NCBI RefSeq assembly: GCF_000189635.1
Contig: NW_002476485.1
Coordinates: 2,418 to 46,044, forward strand
DNA from: Tetrahymena thermophila SB210
Lineage: Eukaryota; Ciliophora; Oligohymenophorea; Hymenostomatida; Tetrahymenidae
DNA: 43,627 bases
Direction: 5' to 3'
A program made the position numbers and the translations under genes. Position 1 is the stretch's first letter. Each line of letters starts with the position of its first letter. Below are positions 25,310 to 37,195 of this stretch, one piece after another. The notes under the pieces are model-generated. The model was given only the letters and a program-made list of their open reading frames with translations, did no database searches and had not been told where the DNA came from.

Positions 25310-27424
25310 ACAAATAGAATACACCACTATATTATCATCTAAATGATAATCAAAATGAATCATCAAATAAAATACGCTATATCATGATCTAAATAATAAA
25401 GTATAAAGTAATATCTTTATTTGTTTTCTGTTATTTGCTATTCTTTTATTCTTTTACATTTTCAATCATCAAAAATTTCATCCACAATTTTAATTAGTTT
25501 TACATATCATATTACCTTTTTATCAAGTAGTCTTAAATTGGAGTTCATGGTTCGATGTGAAGTTTTTATTAAATCTAAAAATTGCTCAAAGTCAAATTAT
25601 GTTTAGTCCTTAATCAAAGAGGATTTAGATTATATTTATTCATTTTGCAAATAATTACCTTAAAATATGAAGATATTAACAATTTTAAGTTAATGATAAA
25701 ATAATCATTTAATCTTATTTATGAAAGCGAGTGAAACATTTTTAATTAATTTTTATATTCGTAGTTAGATAGCTAATATACTAATTAATTAACTATTCAT
25801 TTCATTTTCAACTCTACCAATTTTGAATATTTCTTAGCATTATTCGTGCTAAAAAAAATATAAAATCTGATATTTTAAAATTATGAAATATGTTTTTTTG
25901 AAGCTAAGTAAAAATTTATTTATGTGTTTTAACTCTATTAAATTTTAAATGAAAATTATTTTTTTTTAATTACATAATGACTTAAAATGGAAGAATTAAA
26001 TATAAAGTGTAATAAATACTTTACAAAAGAATACATTAAAATGAATACTACAATTGAATTGATAGGATATTTCCTTCAAATAATAAGCATAAAGCATTGT
26101 AGATAATTATTTATAATCTTCTAGAAATAGCCAAGTATATATATTGATTTACCAAAACTAAAGAATTGTTCTACTGCTTGAATTAAGAATTGATAATATG
26201 CCTCTTTCAAAGAAAAAGAAAAAAGCATCCCAAGTAATCAGATAAGCTAAATTTTAATCAAAGTCATTTATTTAGATTTTTAAAAATAGTGAGAACCCAA
26301 AATTATTGAACAGTTTAATTAGTTTAAATATTGAGAAATTATTTATTTGATATTAACTAGTGATGATTTTAATATGTATGTTTTTCAAAATATCAATAAT
26401 TCGACTGTCACTTATAAAAGCCATTCAGTAAATAAATAAAATGTCTAAATGCTATTAAAAGCAGTAAATAATTGGATTATGTATTAACGTATTATTTATT
26501 TCCTTCTTCCCTTACTAATGTGAAAAGAGCAAATAAAGGTTTTGAATTACTGGAGTTGGTGTTTATCTAGAATTTAAATTTAAAGTCAGGAAATTATTTT
26601 TTTCGTAGGGTGTATATATATTTTTTAAATGTAAATAAAACTTATAATTGCATCTTTAAGTTAAAAATGATAGGCTTAATATTGCAAAGAGAAAGATTAA
26701 ATGAAAACTTTATTAACTATTTATAATAGATTTTTAAAATGCTATTAATTAGACTTATTTTAAAAATTGATGGAAATTTTTTTCAATGAAAGTAATCATT
26801 GGTTTTTACTCTTCAAAAACTAAAAGCAATCAGCTTTCTAAAATAATCTGATTGATTGATTTGATCATTCTCTGTAGTCCTCTAATTCTTTAGAAAGGTA
26901 AGATAGAGTATTAAGAAATAATCAGATTAATAGATTATTATTTGTAATCTATTTTTCTTAGTAATAATAGAATGAATGCATCACAAAAATTAACTTTTCA
27001 AAAAATAAGAGATTCTATTAAATATATGACTTGATACTGATGTATAAGGAACTTAGATTTATTAGCTGGTTTATAACAATTTTCAACTCATAGCTTTTTG
27101 TATAGGTTATATTACAACTATTAGAGCGTAAATTTATATGTTTAAATTAGAAAATAAATTCTATTAAAAAATACTTTTTAAAGTTTAATAAAATGGTTAT
27201 TTTTAAGATTTTTCATCTAAAAACAGTTTTATAGGGGTTTATTTAGTTAAATTAAAATCAAATGTAGGATAAATTCAAATGGTATTAAATTATTATTTTT
27301 TATTTGCTTTGTAATTAATATTAGTAAATTTACTTATAAAAAAAAAGTATCAATAGTCTTATAATATTTAATTAATCAAAATCAATTATTAATCTAAATT
27401 TCCAAAAAGAAAATCGAATTAACA
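25310..27424. other. Spacer between ADA pseudogene 2 and REJ-B
   Basis: Matches the spacer between intact ADA and REJ-A over most of its length (about 25570-26550 with 10380-11310; 26620-27420 with 12060-13109) but lacks the 740-bp copy-specific segment and has only one copy of the 200-bp upstream repeat. No intact gene. REJ-B's promoter is presumably in the last few hundred bases. Confidence 0.6.
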
Positions 27425-30400
27425 ATGAAAACTTAGAAAATCAGAATATCTCTCTTGGTTATTTTACAAAGTCAAATTTTTGATTAATAAATTGTGTAAA
27501 AAGGATTAAATTATTTTAATAACTAAACAGTCTTAAAATACTTATATGCTGATCCTTTTCAATGTGTACCACCATGGGTGGGAAATTTAAATACAAATTG
27601 TAAATTTATTTTAAATTATTGTTTTATTATTAAATCATAATTTATAAACTTAAGTTAGTTTCTGCCCGGTTAATTATGGATATCCTGCTACGTAAACTGA
27701 TGTAGAAAGCTTTCAATAATATTTCTCAAACAAAAATTGCTTAAATCCAACTACCGGTTCACACACTAATAATATTTATTTATCAGGAAATAATTGTGTA
27801 TAAAATACGGATATAACAATCAATTATACTCCCTAAACCTTGTAAAAAATTATTAGCAAAACTATAATTATTTTAGCAATAAATAAATCTTTTCTTAATA
27901 AAAATTCGCATAACATTAAATTTTTTTTAAAATGAAAAGAGAATTAAGAATTATTTTTAATGCTTTATTTGATAATCTCATATTTTTTCTAAGTATTTTA
28001 TTAATATTTTAGGAAGACAAAGATATTTGGGTTTTTTTTTTAATATTAAATTTAAGCATTTTATTCAGACGCTTATATTCAAAGCATAAATGTAGAACTT
28101 TATATAAATGGTTAAAAGTAATAAGTCACTTATGAAGGTGTTTAAACGATTAGGAATTATTAGTTAAATGCAGAAAGTTTAACAATTAAAATATAGTTAT
28201 TAACTATGTATTAAGGGTAAAAATATCAAGTTTATTTAGTATAAATGATTCTGGCTTTACAATTGGTAAATTTAATTATTAAATTAGTCAATAGGGAGAT
28301 GAATAATATATTCTTATTTAATTACAATTTTCAAAAATTATTTTCTATCGATTGATAATAGAAAAAAAAATTTTGGACACCCTTGCCAAAAAAATTATAT
28401 GATTGTAAACTCTGATAAAATTTCGGCAAAATACAAAATTTTATTTTTAAAGAAAACAGAATTTGAATTTTTAAAATTATAACCAAGCAAGCAGGATTTA
28501 TAAATATTCGGCTTTTACCTTATAAATTCAGCAAATATTTTTATTCAATCCAGCTTTAATTAAAATTATAAGATCCAAATTTTATAATTCAAACAACTTT
28601 TCTTTAAATTTTTAAAAAATGAATTCTCACTTAAAAATATTTACTTAATATTAAAAAAAAGTGTAAAATAAATTGTGACTAATGTGATGTAAATTAAGTA
28701 TGCTTATAATGTTATCTAGGGTATTATTATTAACAATCTACAAATGAATGCTTATAATGTAATAGTTCATGTGCAAGTTGTAATGGTCCTAGCTAAAATA
28801 ATTGCTTATCGTGCAATCCAGGGTTATACTTAGATTAAACAAAAAAATGTATGATTTGTGATTCAACCTGTTAAACTTGTGATGGTCCTAACTTTAATAA
28901 TTGTTAATCTTGTCAAACAGGATTATACTATAATTTTTCTACTAAATAGTGTCTTTGTGATTCAACATGCAAAACTTGTAATGGCCCAAATTCTAATAAC
29001 TGCTTATCTTGTAATACAGGAATATACTATAATTCATCTACTAAATAGTGTCTTTGTGATTCAACATGCAAAACTTGCAATGGCCCAAATTCTAATAACT
29101 GCTTATCTTGCAATACCGGATTATACTACAATTAACTAACCTAAGAATGTAAATGTGATCCAACCTGTAAAACTTGTGATGGCCCAAACTCAAACAACTG
29201 TTTGTCTTGCGACCCTATATATTACTATAATTAATCCACAAAATAGTGTATTATTTGTGATTCAACATGTAAAACTTGTGATGGCCCACAATCAAGCAAT
29301 TGCTTATCTTGCTAAACCGGCATATACTACAATTAATCCACTAAATAATGTATTTGTGATTTAACCTGTAAAACTTGTGATGGTCCAAATTCTCATAGCT
29401 GCTTATCTTGTAACCCTATATATTACTATAATTAATCCACAAAATAGTGTATTATTTGTGATTCAACATGTAAAACTTGTGATGGCCCACAATCAAGCAA
29501 TTGCTTATCTTGCTAAACCGGCATATACTACAATTAATCCACTAAATAATGTATTTGTGATTCAACCTGTAAAACTTGTGATGGTCCAAATTCTCATAGC
29601 TGCTTATCTTGCGACCCTATATATTACTATAATTAATCCTCAAAAGAATGTATTATCTGTGATTCAACATGTAAAACATGTGATGGCCCAAATACAAATA
29701 ACTGCTTATCTTGTAGCTCTGGACTTTATTATTAGTAAACAACAAAGGAGTGTGTAAAATCTTGTAATAAAAACTAGTTTCCGAATTTATTATTACAATA
29801 ATGCTAATTGTGTGATATTACTTGTGCAAGTTGTGATGGAAAGGACCCAAATAATTGTTTAAGTTGCTAACCTAACACCTTTCTCTACAACAAAACTTGT
29901 GTTAGCAATTGTCCAAATGGGTTTAAAAGTAATATCATTACTCTCACATGTGATTCATGCTAAAACTATTGGAGCCTATAATGCAATCCCTGCGATCCCA
30001 GTTGCAAACTATGTGATTAACCATATATTTAAAATGGAAAATGTCAGACTTGTTATGATGAAACAAGATAATTCGATGTTTCGAGTAAGTTGTGTGTTTG
30101 CAGAAACAAAAATGATTCAAGAAATATACTTTATTAATGCAGCTATTAAAATATTGCTGTAGTTGATGCAAAATTAAGTGCTACTTCGCCATATCTTTCA
30201 ATTGATTTTGGATCTCCATTGATGAATATATTATCAGACACACCTTAGTCTCTGTGCTCATAGATATTTGACAAAGCAACTTTAGACATGATTGGGTAAG
30301 ATTCTTAATGCGAAATCAGTGGAAATAAAATTAAGGTTAATTTAAGTAAATTAATTTTCTTAAATATTCAATTCAACTCTTTTAATTAAAAAATTATTTC

Positions 30401-33400
30401 GCTTAATTATGAATAACAAAATATTAATTTATTAAAATATTTTATTTTGTTTGAAAAATAGCTGACTCATCAACAATGATGGAAAATAACTCAATTGTTT
30501 TCTTGCAAAATAAGTTACAGTTTGTAGATTATAGTGACTAGTTCATTAATGTCTTTTATAGAAATATTACATTCTAAGATCCTCCTGGAATTCCTTAACT
30601 TTAATTTAGCTATAACCACATAGAAAATAGCTGCAACCCTATAAATATAACTCTTTATAATCTATAAAATGATGCAGGAAGAAAATTTATGAGTCTAAAT
30701 TGGACCTTAAATCAAATTGTAGGATCCATAAGCAATGAGCAGCAAGACATTATTAAGGAGATATTACTAAAAGCTAGCTCAAACAAAACAACTAGTTTAA
30801 TTATAGATTCTAAATTCATACCTCCAAATATTAATATTACTATATCATTTAGCTACTTCCTTAAGGTTAACTAAACTGGTACTTAAACTTTCACAATTAT
30901 TTATCAAAAATAAAAATTGATAAGAATCAACCATTAGTAATCTCTATATCCACCAATTTATAGGTTAATTATTCTTAATAATGTATTATTTTTATAAATA
31001 TTTTTTATTCTTAAAATAATTAATAGATTTATGAGCTTGAGTTTCTACTTTTAGTTTTACATTGAGTCGTGTGAGTTAGGCCAAATAACTTATTTTAATG
31101 AACCTGTTGACTTATAACTAGTTTCTAACCAGCTTTAAAAGCAAAGCCTAAGTCAATATAATTAATCAAGCTTTCAATATGATATTCTCCCTTATTCCTT
31201 AGCATCTAACTAATTCTTTAATATGAGCGTAAATATTTTAAAAACATCTAAAAGAAATACCATCCAAACTTATAAGCTAATTTATCAAATGTGGGTATAA
31301 AGATAAATAAAATACTATAAATTTTTAATTAATCAAACAAGAGTATAAATGTAATTAGTTAAAATAAAACATAATTTTGAGAAATACCTACTATATATTT
31401 AATAACACTCCCATATTATATAAAAAGATTCTAGATTTTAATTTTTGAATTTAAAATTGATTTATTCAAAATACTTTTATTTATTTATTAATTATTAAAT
31501 TTAAATAATAGCTGATTTTGAATTTGAGTTCGGATAATAGGATTGCTGCAATCTAAAATATATCAGCTAGTGTATAAATTACAGATTTGTATTTGCAAAT
31601 TATCGGAGGCCCAAGCTTTGTTTAGGGCTATCAAAATAAAATGGTCTTAGATACAGAATCGAGAGATTATGAGATTTAAGATTAGAATTCCCTTTCAAAT
31701 ATCAACATAAGTTGGAAGTGCTCAAGTCTATCTTCTGCTGATCATATCTGCTATGATTAATAGAATAACTAAATTTAATTTCAATAAGGAGCCAGCAGTA
31801 TTTCATTTCCTGCTAAAACGTTTTAGCCATACACTGCAGTTTAATTTATAGTATCTGGATAAAAAGATTCTAGGCAAACAAGTTACACCACTACTTGCAT
31901 ATTCACAGAATTAGATATTCCTCCATTAAAAATTGTATTAGCAGCAACAAGCAGAAACAGAAAAATTAATTTGAATGATGACCTTAATTTTTAAATAATT
32001 TATGGTGAGAATATTGCTTCAGATTACTTGTCTTATGCTGGAGCTATAATATATGATGGTAATGCAGTTGCAGCCCTCAAATTCGATTATTTCCAAATTA
32101 GATTCAGAATTTGGAACTATTTTTAAAAAATAAGTCCCTTAAAGCCAACACTTTAAATAAGATTTTCAGTGTATAATCCTTTATTTGTTATGCCGAGCTC
32201 GTCTATAATTACCATTTAAATAAATATTCCTCCTTAGAATTGCATTTTAAATATTAATCCTTTGTAGGGCATAGCGCTTGAGACCATCTTTTAAATTTAG
32301 TTTTTGAATTGTACAGATGAAGATCTTCCTCTAACTTACTAGTTCTTCTATTATAATAGTATAGATGATGCCCAGCAAGAATTGGTTACTCCTTGGAACA
32401 TATTGAGAAGATAAATATAAGACTAGACTTTAAACAACTCGATATAAACAGTACTACCTAATGGGAATCTAATTGTTATGGCATAAGTTATGGATTCTTA
32501 CCTAGGAGTTTATAATACCTCTTCTGTAATATAGGTTCAAGCTTAGAATAAATCAGCTGACGAATATTATAAACTGGTCAATTAACTCACTTCATAAACT
32601 TTTTAGAGCCCAAATTAAGAAATCACTAAGTAACTAGTGACTTTAAGCATCATAGCAGAAGATATTAGTAAAAGCAATTAACATACATAATAATTGAGTG
32701 ATTTAGTTAGTCTACTAACTTAAAATATATAGTAATTGTCTTTCTAAATACCTAAATTCTCACTTTTATCAACGTTTGCGAACAAAGTAACTGCTTAGTT
32801 ATCATAACTAATATTTAACTCATCTTCCTAAAGCGATATTACCACATAAAAAAATAAAATATTTGATTAACTGTAAAAAATACTTCAAAATACTAATTCA
32901 AGTATATAAAGTAGTAATCTTAGCCATTTGCAACAAAATAATGATATTCAAATTTAAAATATGGTAGATTCTTTTAAAATTCTAAACTCAAGTGTTAGTT
33001 TGTGGAGTAATAACTCATAGGAAGATTATTAATCCTACGATAAAATATCAAATTAGATAGGAAATCTGCTTAATAATATTAGTATACCAAACTAAGGACA
33101 AATTATTCTAAATGGCAGCTTGTCCACACTTTTATCAGATGTAGTAACATAAAAGAATCTATTCAAATATATTATAACTGTAGATGAAAGCAATTCAGTA
33201 AATTAAACTAGCATATTTAGCATAACAAGAAATAATTATAAGCAAAATATTTATGAAAATACTTCATATTTTTAGTCATACACACAGCAATTCAAAAATA
33301 TTATTTAAAACTTCACTTACTCTAAGAATGAAGTAATATCACCCTAGATTTATAATTTATCTTCTTAATAAACTTTTAATCAGTCTAATATAGTTTATTA

Positions 33401-34742
33401 GTTTAATGATGCAAATTCTAGTAAGTTATATAATATGACATGTCTTTAATAAAATGATCTTTAATGGAGCAAAAAAAATTGTGGGATCAGTAAGAATAGT
33501 TAAAATAGTTACATGTGCTTATGTGAATCTTAAAAACCAACAACTATCATTGAAGATATTGATGACATGCTCTTAAAAAATAAAAATCTATAGACAGCAT
33601 TTGGAGAATAAGGGTTATTAAATATAGCAAACTTTAAAAACTTTTATAAGTATGTAGTATTTTGGCTATTGACGAGTTTCACTTTGATTCAAATTATTTT
33701 ATTTATCATTGGAAAATACTTAGACAAATACTCAGTAAAAAGACGATACTCAAAAGTTCATAATCAAGAACTTAATAATTAATAGTAAAATGAAATTTAA
33801 GAGTAAGACATTTGTGAAAATTCTTAAATAATAAATAATGGTGTGTTCCAGGAACCTCCTTTTAATAATTAGCTTTAAAGCAACAATAAAATCTAACCAG
33901 AAATTTAGTAAAATCAATAGATTTCATCACCTTTTGATGAAAATATACGTACTTATAATAATGGAAGAAGAAAAAGATAAAAATTCTACAACTCATAAAT
34001 ATTACAAACCTAAAGAACTTTAAAGCAATGTTAAGAATAAATTATTGAAAAGAATGAAGAGATGCCTGCTGAATCTAATTAATTATAAATAATTAAATCA
34101 TAATCAAGTACTAGAAGTATTGAAAAAATGAAAACTCAAACAAACTCACAAGCTTAAATAAAAGAGGTTTAAGATGAAGAAGAAATCTAAAAAATCAATG
34201 CTTATTTGTAACTTTCTAAAGTGAAAAAGATAGCCATCTTTCATTAATTCTTTAGTATTTTTTGTATTTATGATAATATCCTTTAACGACCATTAAGATT
34301 CACTTTGCTTTACTTAAAAGTATTACACACTTTAGTTATTTCAATATTATTCTAAGGTTATAATATGCTAGATTAGCAGATAGTAATATCCATAATTAAC
34401 AGCTCAATAATGAAGACCGCCTTTTTTGGAATTATATATGCATTCAAGAAGGGTTCAATAGGTAAAGTAATATCTCTAATTTTGCAAATAGGAATAAGCT
34501 TAGTTTATTTCTATCTTGTTTTAGCAGTATCTAGCGGTAAAACACCAAGTGAGTCGAATTAATTTATAATCCTATTTATAGTATCTTTTCTAATAGAGAT
34601 GGTTTTCTTAGAGCTAATAAAGGTATTTTGTATGATCTAGTTGATTCAAAAATACATAAAAAACAATGAATCCGAAAATATTTTCAGTAAATTGTATGCT
34701 TTATTAGATTTAAAATAAACAATAATTAATATAGATGTTTGA
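27425..34742 (+). CDS. REJ-B: REJ/GPS surface protein with expanded furin-like repeats
   Basis: Eight exons at positions homologous to REJ-A, 27425-27470, 27531-27599, 27655-27841, 28013-28265, 28662-30345, 30462-30963, 31027-31294 and 31512-34742, join in phase to 2079 codons plus TGA. I read no internal TGA. Architecture follows REJ-A: signal peptide, variable N-terminal ectodomain (exons 2-4), Cys-rich repeats (exon 5), REJ region, GPS-like motif (CLQQNDLQWSKKNC .. YMCLC), about five membrane helices from roughly residue 1716. Exon 5 is more than twice as long as in REJ-A (1684 versus 784 nt) because of about nine tandem CDSTCKTCDGPNSNNCLSC-type repeats. Exons 5-8 are close to REJ-A, while exons 2-4 are strongly diverged. 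The first intron starts GTCAAA rather than GTAAAA, a weaker 5' splice site. A probable functional receptor paralogue of REJ-A. Confidence 0.85.
28345..28595. repeat. Insertion of about 230-250 bp in REJ-B intron 4
   Basis: Relative to REJ-A intron 4 (13955-14117), REJ-B has extra sequence starting near CTATCGATTGATAATAG and including TTTTGGACACCCTTGCC, while the flanks match. The GGACACCCTTG string resembles ends of Tc1/mariner-type elements read backwards, but I see no matching inverted end or target duplication, so the origin is uncertain. Splice sites on both sides are kept. Confidence 0.5.
28857..29757 (+). repeat. Array of furin-like Cys-rich coding repeats in REJ-B
   Basis: About nine head-to-tail repeats of 33-34 codons, consensus CDSTCKTCDGPNSNNCLSC followed by a Tyr-rich stretch such as TGIYYNQSTKQC. 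Each begins near TGTGATTCAACATG; starts lie about 100 nt apart at roughly 28857, 28954, 29054, 29155, 29258, 29356, 29459, 29561 and 29660. REJ-A retains only the first and last parts. Within the array, a 201-bp two-repeat block is duplicated. Confidence 0.88.
29211..29612 (+). repeat. Recent 201-bp in-frame duplication within the array
   Basis: 29211-29411 and 29412-29612 are almost identical (I see about two or three differences) and equal 67 codons, two Cys-rich repeats. The exact multiple of three keeps the reading frame and shows array growth by unequal exchange in coding sequence. Confidence 0.85.
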
Positions 34743-34910
34743 ACCAAATTTATGTTTTTATATTCTTGTCTTTCGCTTAAAAAACAAATATCACCTTTTT
34801 AAAATTACTTGTTTAAATTATATTTATCTTTTAGAATTTAATCTATTATTATTTTTATAATCTATTTAGGTTTTCATGCTAATTTTTTAGGTATTGCTAA
34901 ATGCCTTTCT

Positions 34911-34951
34911 AAAATTTAGTGAAGTGACTCATTATTCTTTAGAAAGGCCTT
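34911..34951. repeat. Hairpin Q3 downstream of REJ-B
   Basis: Arms CCTTTCTAAA and TTTAGAAAGG around an AT-rich loop. Homologous to Q2 and Q4. Here the distal arm is AGAAAGGCC instead of AGGAAGG, giving better pairing at the base and a looser centre. Confidence 0.7.
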
Positions 34952-35004
34952 TAATTTAGAATAATTTTTTAACACGAAAATATTAATAATAGATATTGAT
35001 TTAT

Positions 35005-35066
35005 TGCAACTCCAGATTAAAATTCTTGTGGTAGTGGAACCGCAAGAAAAGTAATCTTGGAAGCGC
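35005..35066. repeat. Palindrome P3 downstream of REJ-B
   Basis: Homologous to P1. The centre is GGTAGTGGAACC, so this copy has lost perfect symmetry, while the ATTCTTG..CAAGAA arms remain. Confidence 0.75.
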
Positions 35067-35263
35067 TTATATAATTTTAATTACTTTTTGTAATATGAAT
35101 ATTTAAATTAAATATATAAATTTACTTTTGTACATGTTTTAAAAAAATTTTAATGATTTTTACTAAATATTTTTATGAAAGTAGAACCATAAAAACCGGT
35201 TATTGTGAGTATAAAAAAGTTGGGTTGAGTTATAATTCCCCTTATGAATTATATAACATTGCA

Positions 35264-36434
35264 TGTAGATCCTAAAAGCCAATAACGATCATTGAAGATA
35301 TTGAAGACATTTTTGAAAAAATAAAATTCTGTAAACAGCATTTGGAAAATAAAGGCTATTAAATTTAGCAAGCTTTAAAATATTTTATATGTATGTAGTA
35401 TTTTGGCTATTGATGAGTTTCACTTCAATTCAAATTATTTTACTTATAATTGGAAAATTCTTAGACAAATACTTAATAAAAAAATGATACTGAAAAGTTA
35501 ATTATCAAGAACTTATTAACAAATAGTAAAATGAAATTTTAGAGTAGGGTATTTGTGAAAATTCTTAAATGATAAACAATAGTGTGTTCCAGCAATCTCC
35601 TATTAATCATTAGCTTTAAAGCAATAATAAAATCAAACCAGAAATTTAGTAAAATCAATAGATTTCATCACCTTTTGATTTAAATATGCGTGGTTATATT
35701 AATGGAAGAAGAAAAAGATAAAAATTCTACATAATTTTAAGAACGAAATATTGAAAAGGATGAAGAGATGCCTGTTGAATCTAATTAATTACAAATAATT
35801 AAATCATAATCTAATACTAGAAGTATTTAGATAATTAAAACTCAAACAAACTCACAAGCATAAATAAAAGAGGTTTAAGATAATGATGAAATATAATAAA
35901 TAAATGTTTATTTTTAACTTTCTAAAGTGAAAAAGATAGCTATCTTTCATTAATTTTTTAGTATTTTTTGCATTTATGATAATATCCTTTAACGAACATT
36001 AAGATTCACTCTGCTTTACTTAAAAGTAATACACACATTAGTTATTTCAATTTTAATCTAAAGTTATAATATGCTCATTTAGCAGGTAGTAATAGCCATA
36101 ATTAACAGCTCATTAATGAAGATCGCCTTTTTTGAATTATATATGCATTCAAAAAGGGTTCGATAGGTAAAGTAATATCTCTAATTTTGCAAATAGGAAA
36201 AAGCTAAGTTTATTTCTATCTTGTTTTAGCAGTATCTAGCGGTAAAACTCCAAGTGAGTAGGATTAATTTATAATCCTATTTATAGTATCTTTTCTAATG
36301 GAAATGGTATTCTTAGAGCTAACAAAGTCATTTTTTATGATCTAGTTGATTCAAATATACATAAAAAACAATTAATCCAAAAATATTTTAGGTAAATTGT
36401 ATGATTTTTTGATTTAAAATAAACAAAAATTAAT
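35264..36434 (+). pseudogene. REJ 3' fragment E (membrane-domain end only)
   Basis: Same extent as fragment D: starts just after the GPS-like Cys pair and ends at the terminal TGA. It shares the frameshift after GAAGACATTTTT and the TGA at 35485-35487 with fragment D, and the same leader sequence. It is part of a duplicated unit (35189-38901) that also contains ADA pseudogene 3. Not expected to encode a functional protein. Confidence 0.9.
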
Positions 36435-36666
36435 AGATGTTTGAACCAAATTTATATTTTTATATTTTTTGTTTGCTCACCTTTTTAAATTTACTAGTTT
36501 TAAATTATAATTGCCATTTAAAATTTAATCTATTATTATTTTTATAATATATCTAATTTAAAATAATTACTGTTAAATTTTGAATTTCATCAACTTGATT
36601 CATTACCATCTTTTTCATTGATGAAAATTGAGGCTTTCATACTAATTTTTTAGGTATTGGTAAATG

Positions 36667-36706
36667 CCTTTCTAAAATCTAGTGAAGTCACTATTTTTTA
36701 GGAAGG
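36667..36706. repeat. Hairpin Q4 downstream of fragment E
   Basis: Arms CCTTTCTAAAATCTAGTGA and TCACTATTTTTTAGGAAGG. Near copy of Q2 with one arm change (TTTAG to TCTAG). Confidence 0.8.
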
Positions 36707-36777
36707 TCTTAATTTTTAGTAATTTTTTCTAACATATTGAAAATAGATTTTGATTATATCACTTCTAAGATTAAAAT

Positions 36778-36838
36778 CACTTCTAGGATTAAAATTCTTG
36801 TGGTAGATCTACCGCAAGAATAAAAATCTTGGAAGTGC
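36778..36838. repeat. Palindrome P4 downstream of fragment E
   Basis: Same arms as P1, but the centre is GGTAGATCTACC instead of GGTAGCGCTACC: both half-sites changed and the palindrome is still perfect at the centre. The left arm is preceded by a direct duplication of about 18 bp (ATCACTTCTAAGATTAAA). The outer arms CACTTCTAGGATT and AATCTTGGAAGTG pair well. Confidence 0.85.
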
Positions 36839-37195
36839 TTATGTAATTTAATTCATTTTTGTTATATATTTAAATTTAATAAGAAAATTTATTATTGTAC
36901 ATACTTTAAAATATTTAAATTTCTACTAAATATATTATGGGATTCAAAATACATGTCCCCCACCATTTATTTTCAAAACAATGAAGTTGGGTATAAATAC
37001 ATGTAAATTTGATAAAATAGGATTATATTCTACTGGGTTCGCATTCCAAATACCCTTTATTTAATAGTTTATAATATTCATAGAAACATATAATAAAGTT
37101 ATGGAATTGCTATCTATCCAAATATACGTTTTTAATTAATCAACCACTAAGATTTTTCTAAGCTGCTTAAATTGATTGACTTTTTAAACTGATTA

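Larger units (their letters stand above)
34743..35263. other. 3' flank of REJ-B and leader of fragment E
   Basis: REJ 3' flank up to about 35187, shortened by an internal deletion compared with the flank of REJ-A (the GAATTTCATCAACTTG block is absent). It contains hairpin Q3 (34911-34951) and palindrome P3. At about 35188 it switches to the same 73-bp leader with AAAACCGGTTATTGTG that precedes fragment D, marking the left edge of the second duplicated unit. Confidence 0.6.

Noticed and set aside
28858..29757. Standard-code ORFs of 69-126 residues (hydrophobic, VKLVMA repeats)
   Set aside because: They are the wrong frame of the Cys-rich repeat exon of REJ-B; the real frame uses TAA/TAG as Gln and gives CDSTCKTCDGPN repeats.
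28857..29757. Regular 100-bp direct repeats as a possible CRISPR array
   Set aside because: Repeats are contiguous coding units with no unique spacers, in a ciliate nuclear gene.
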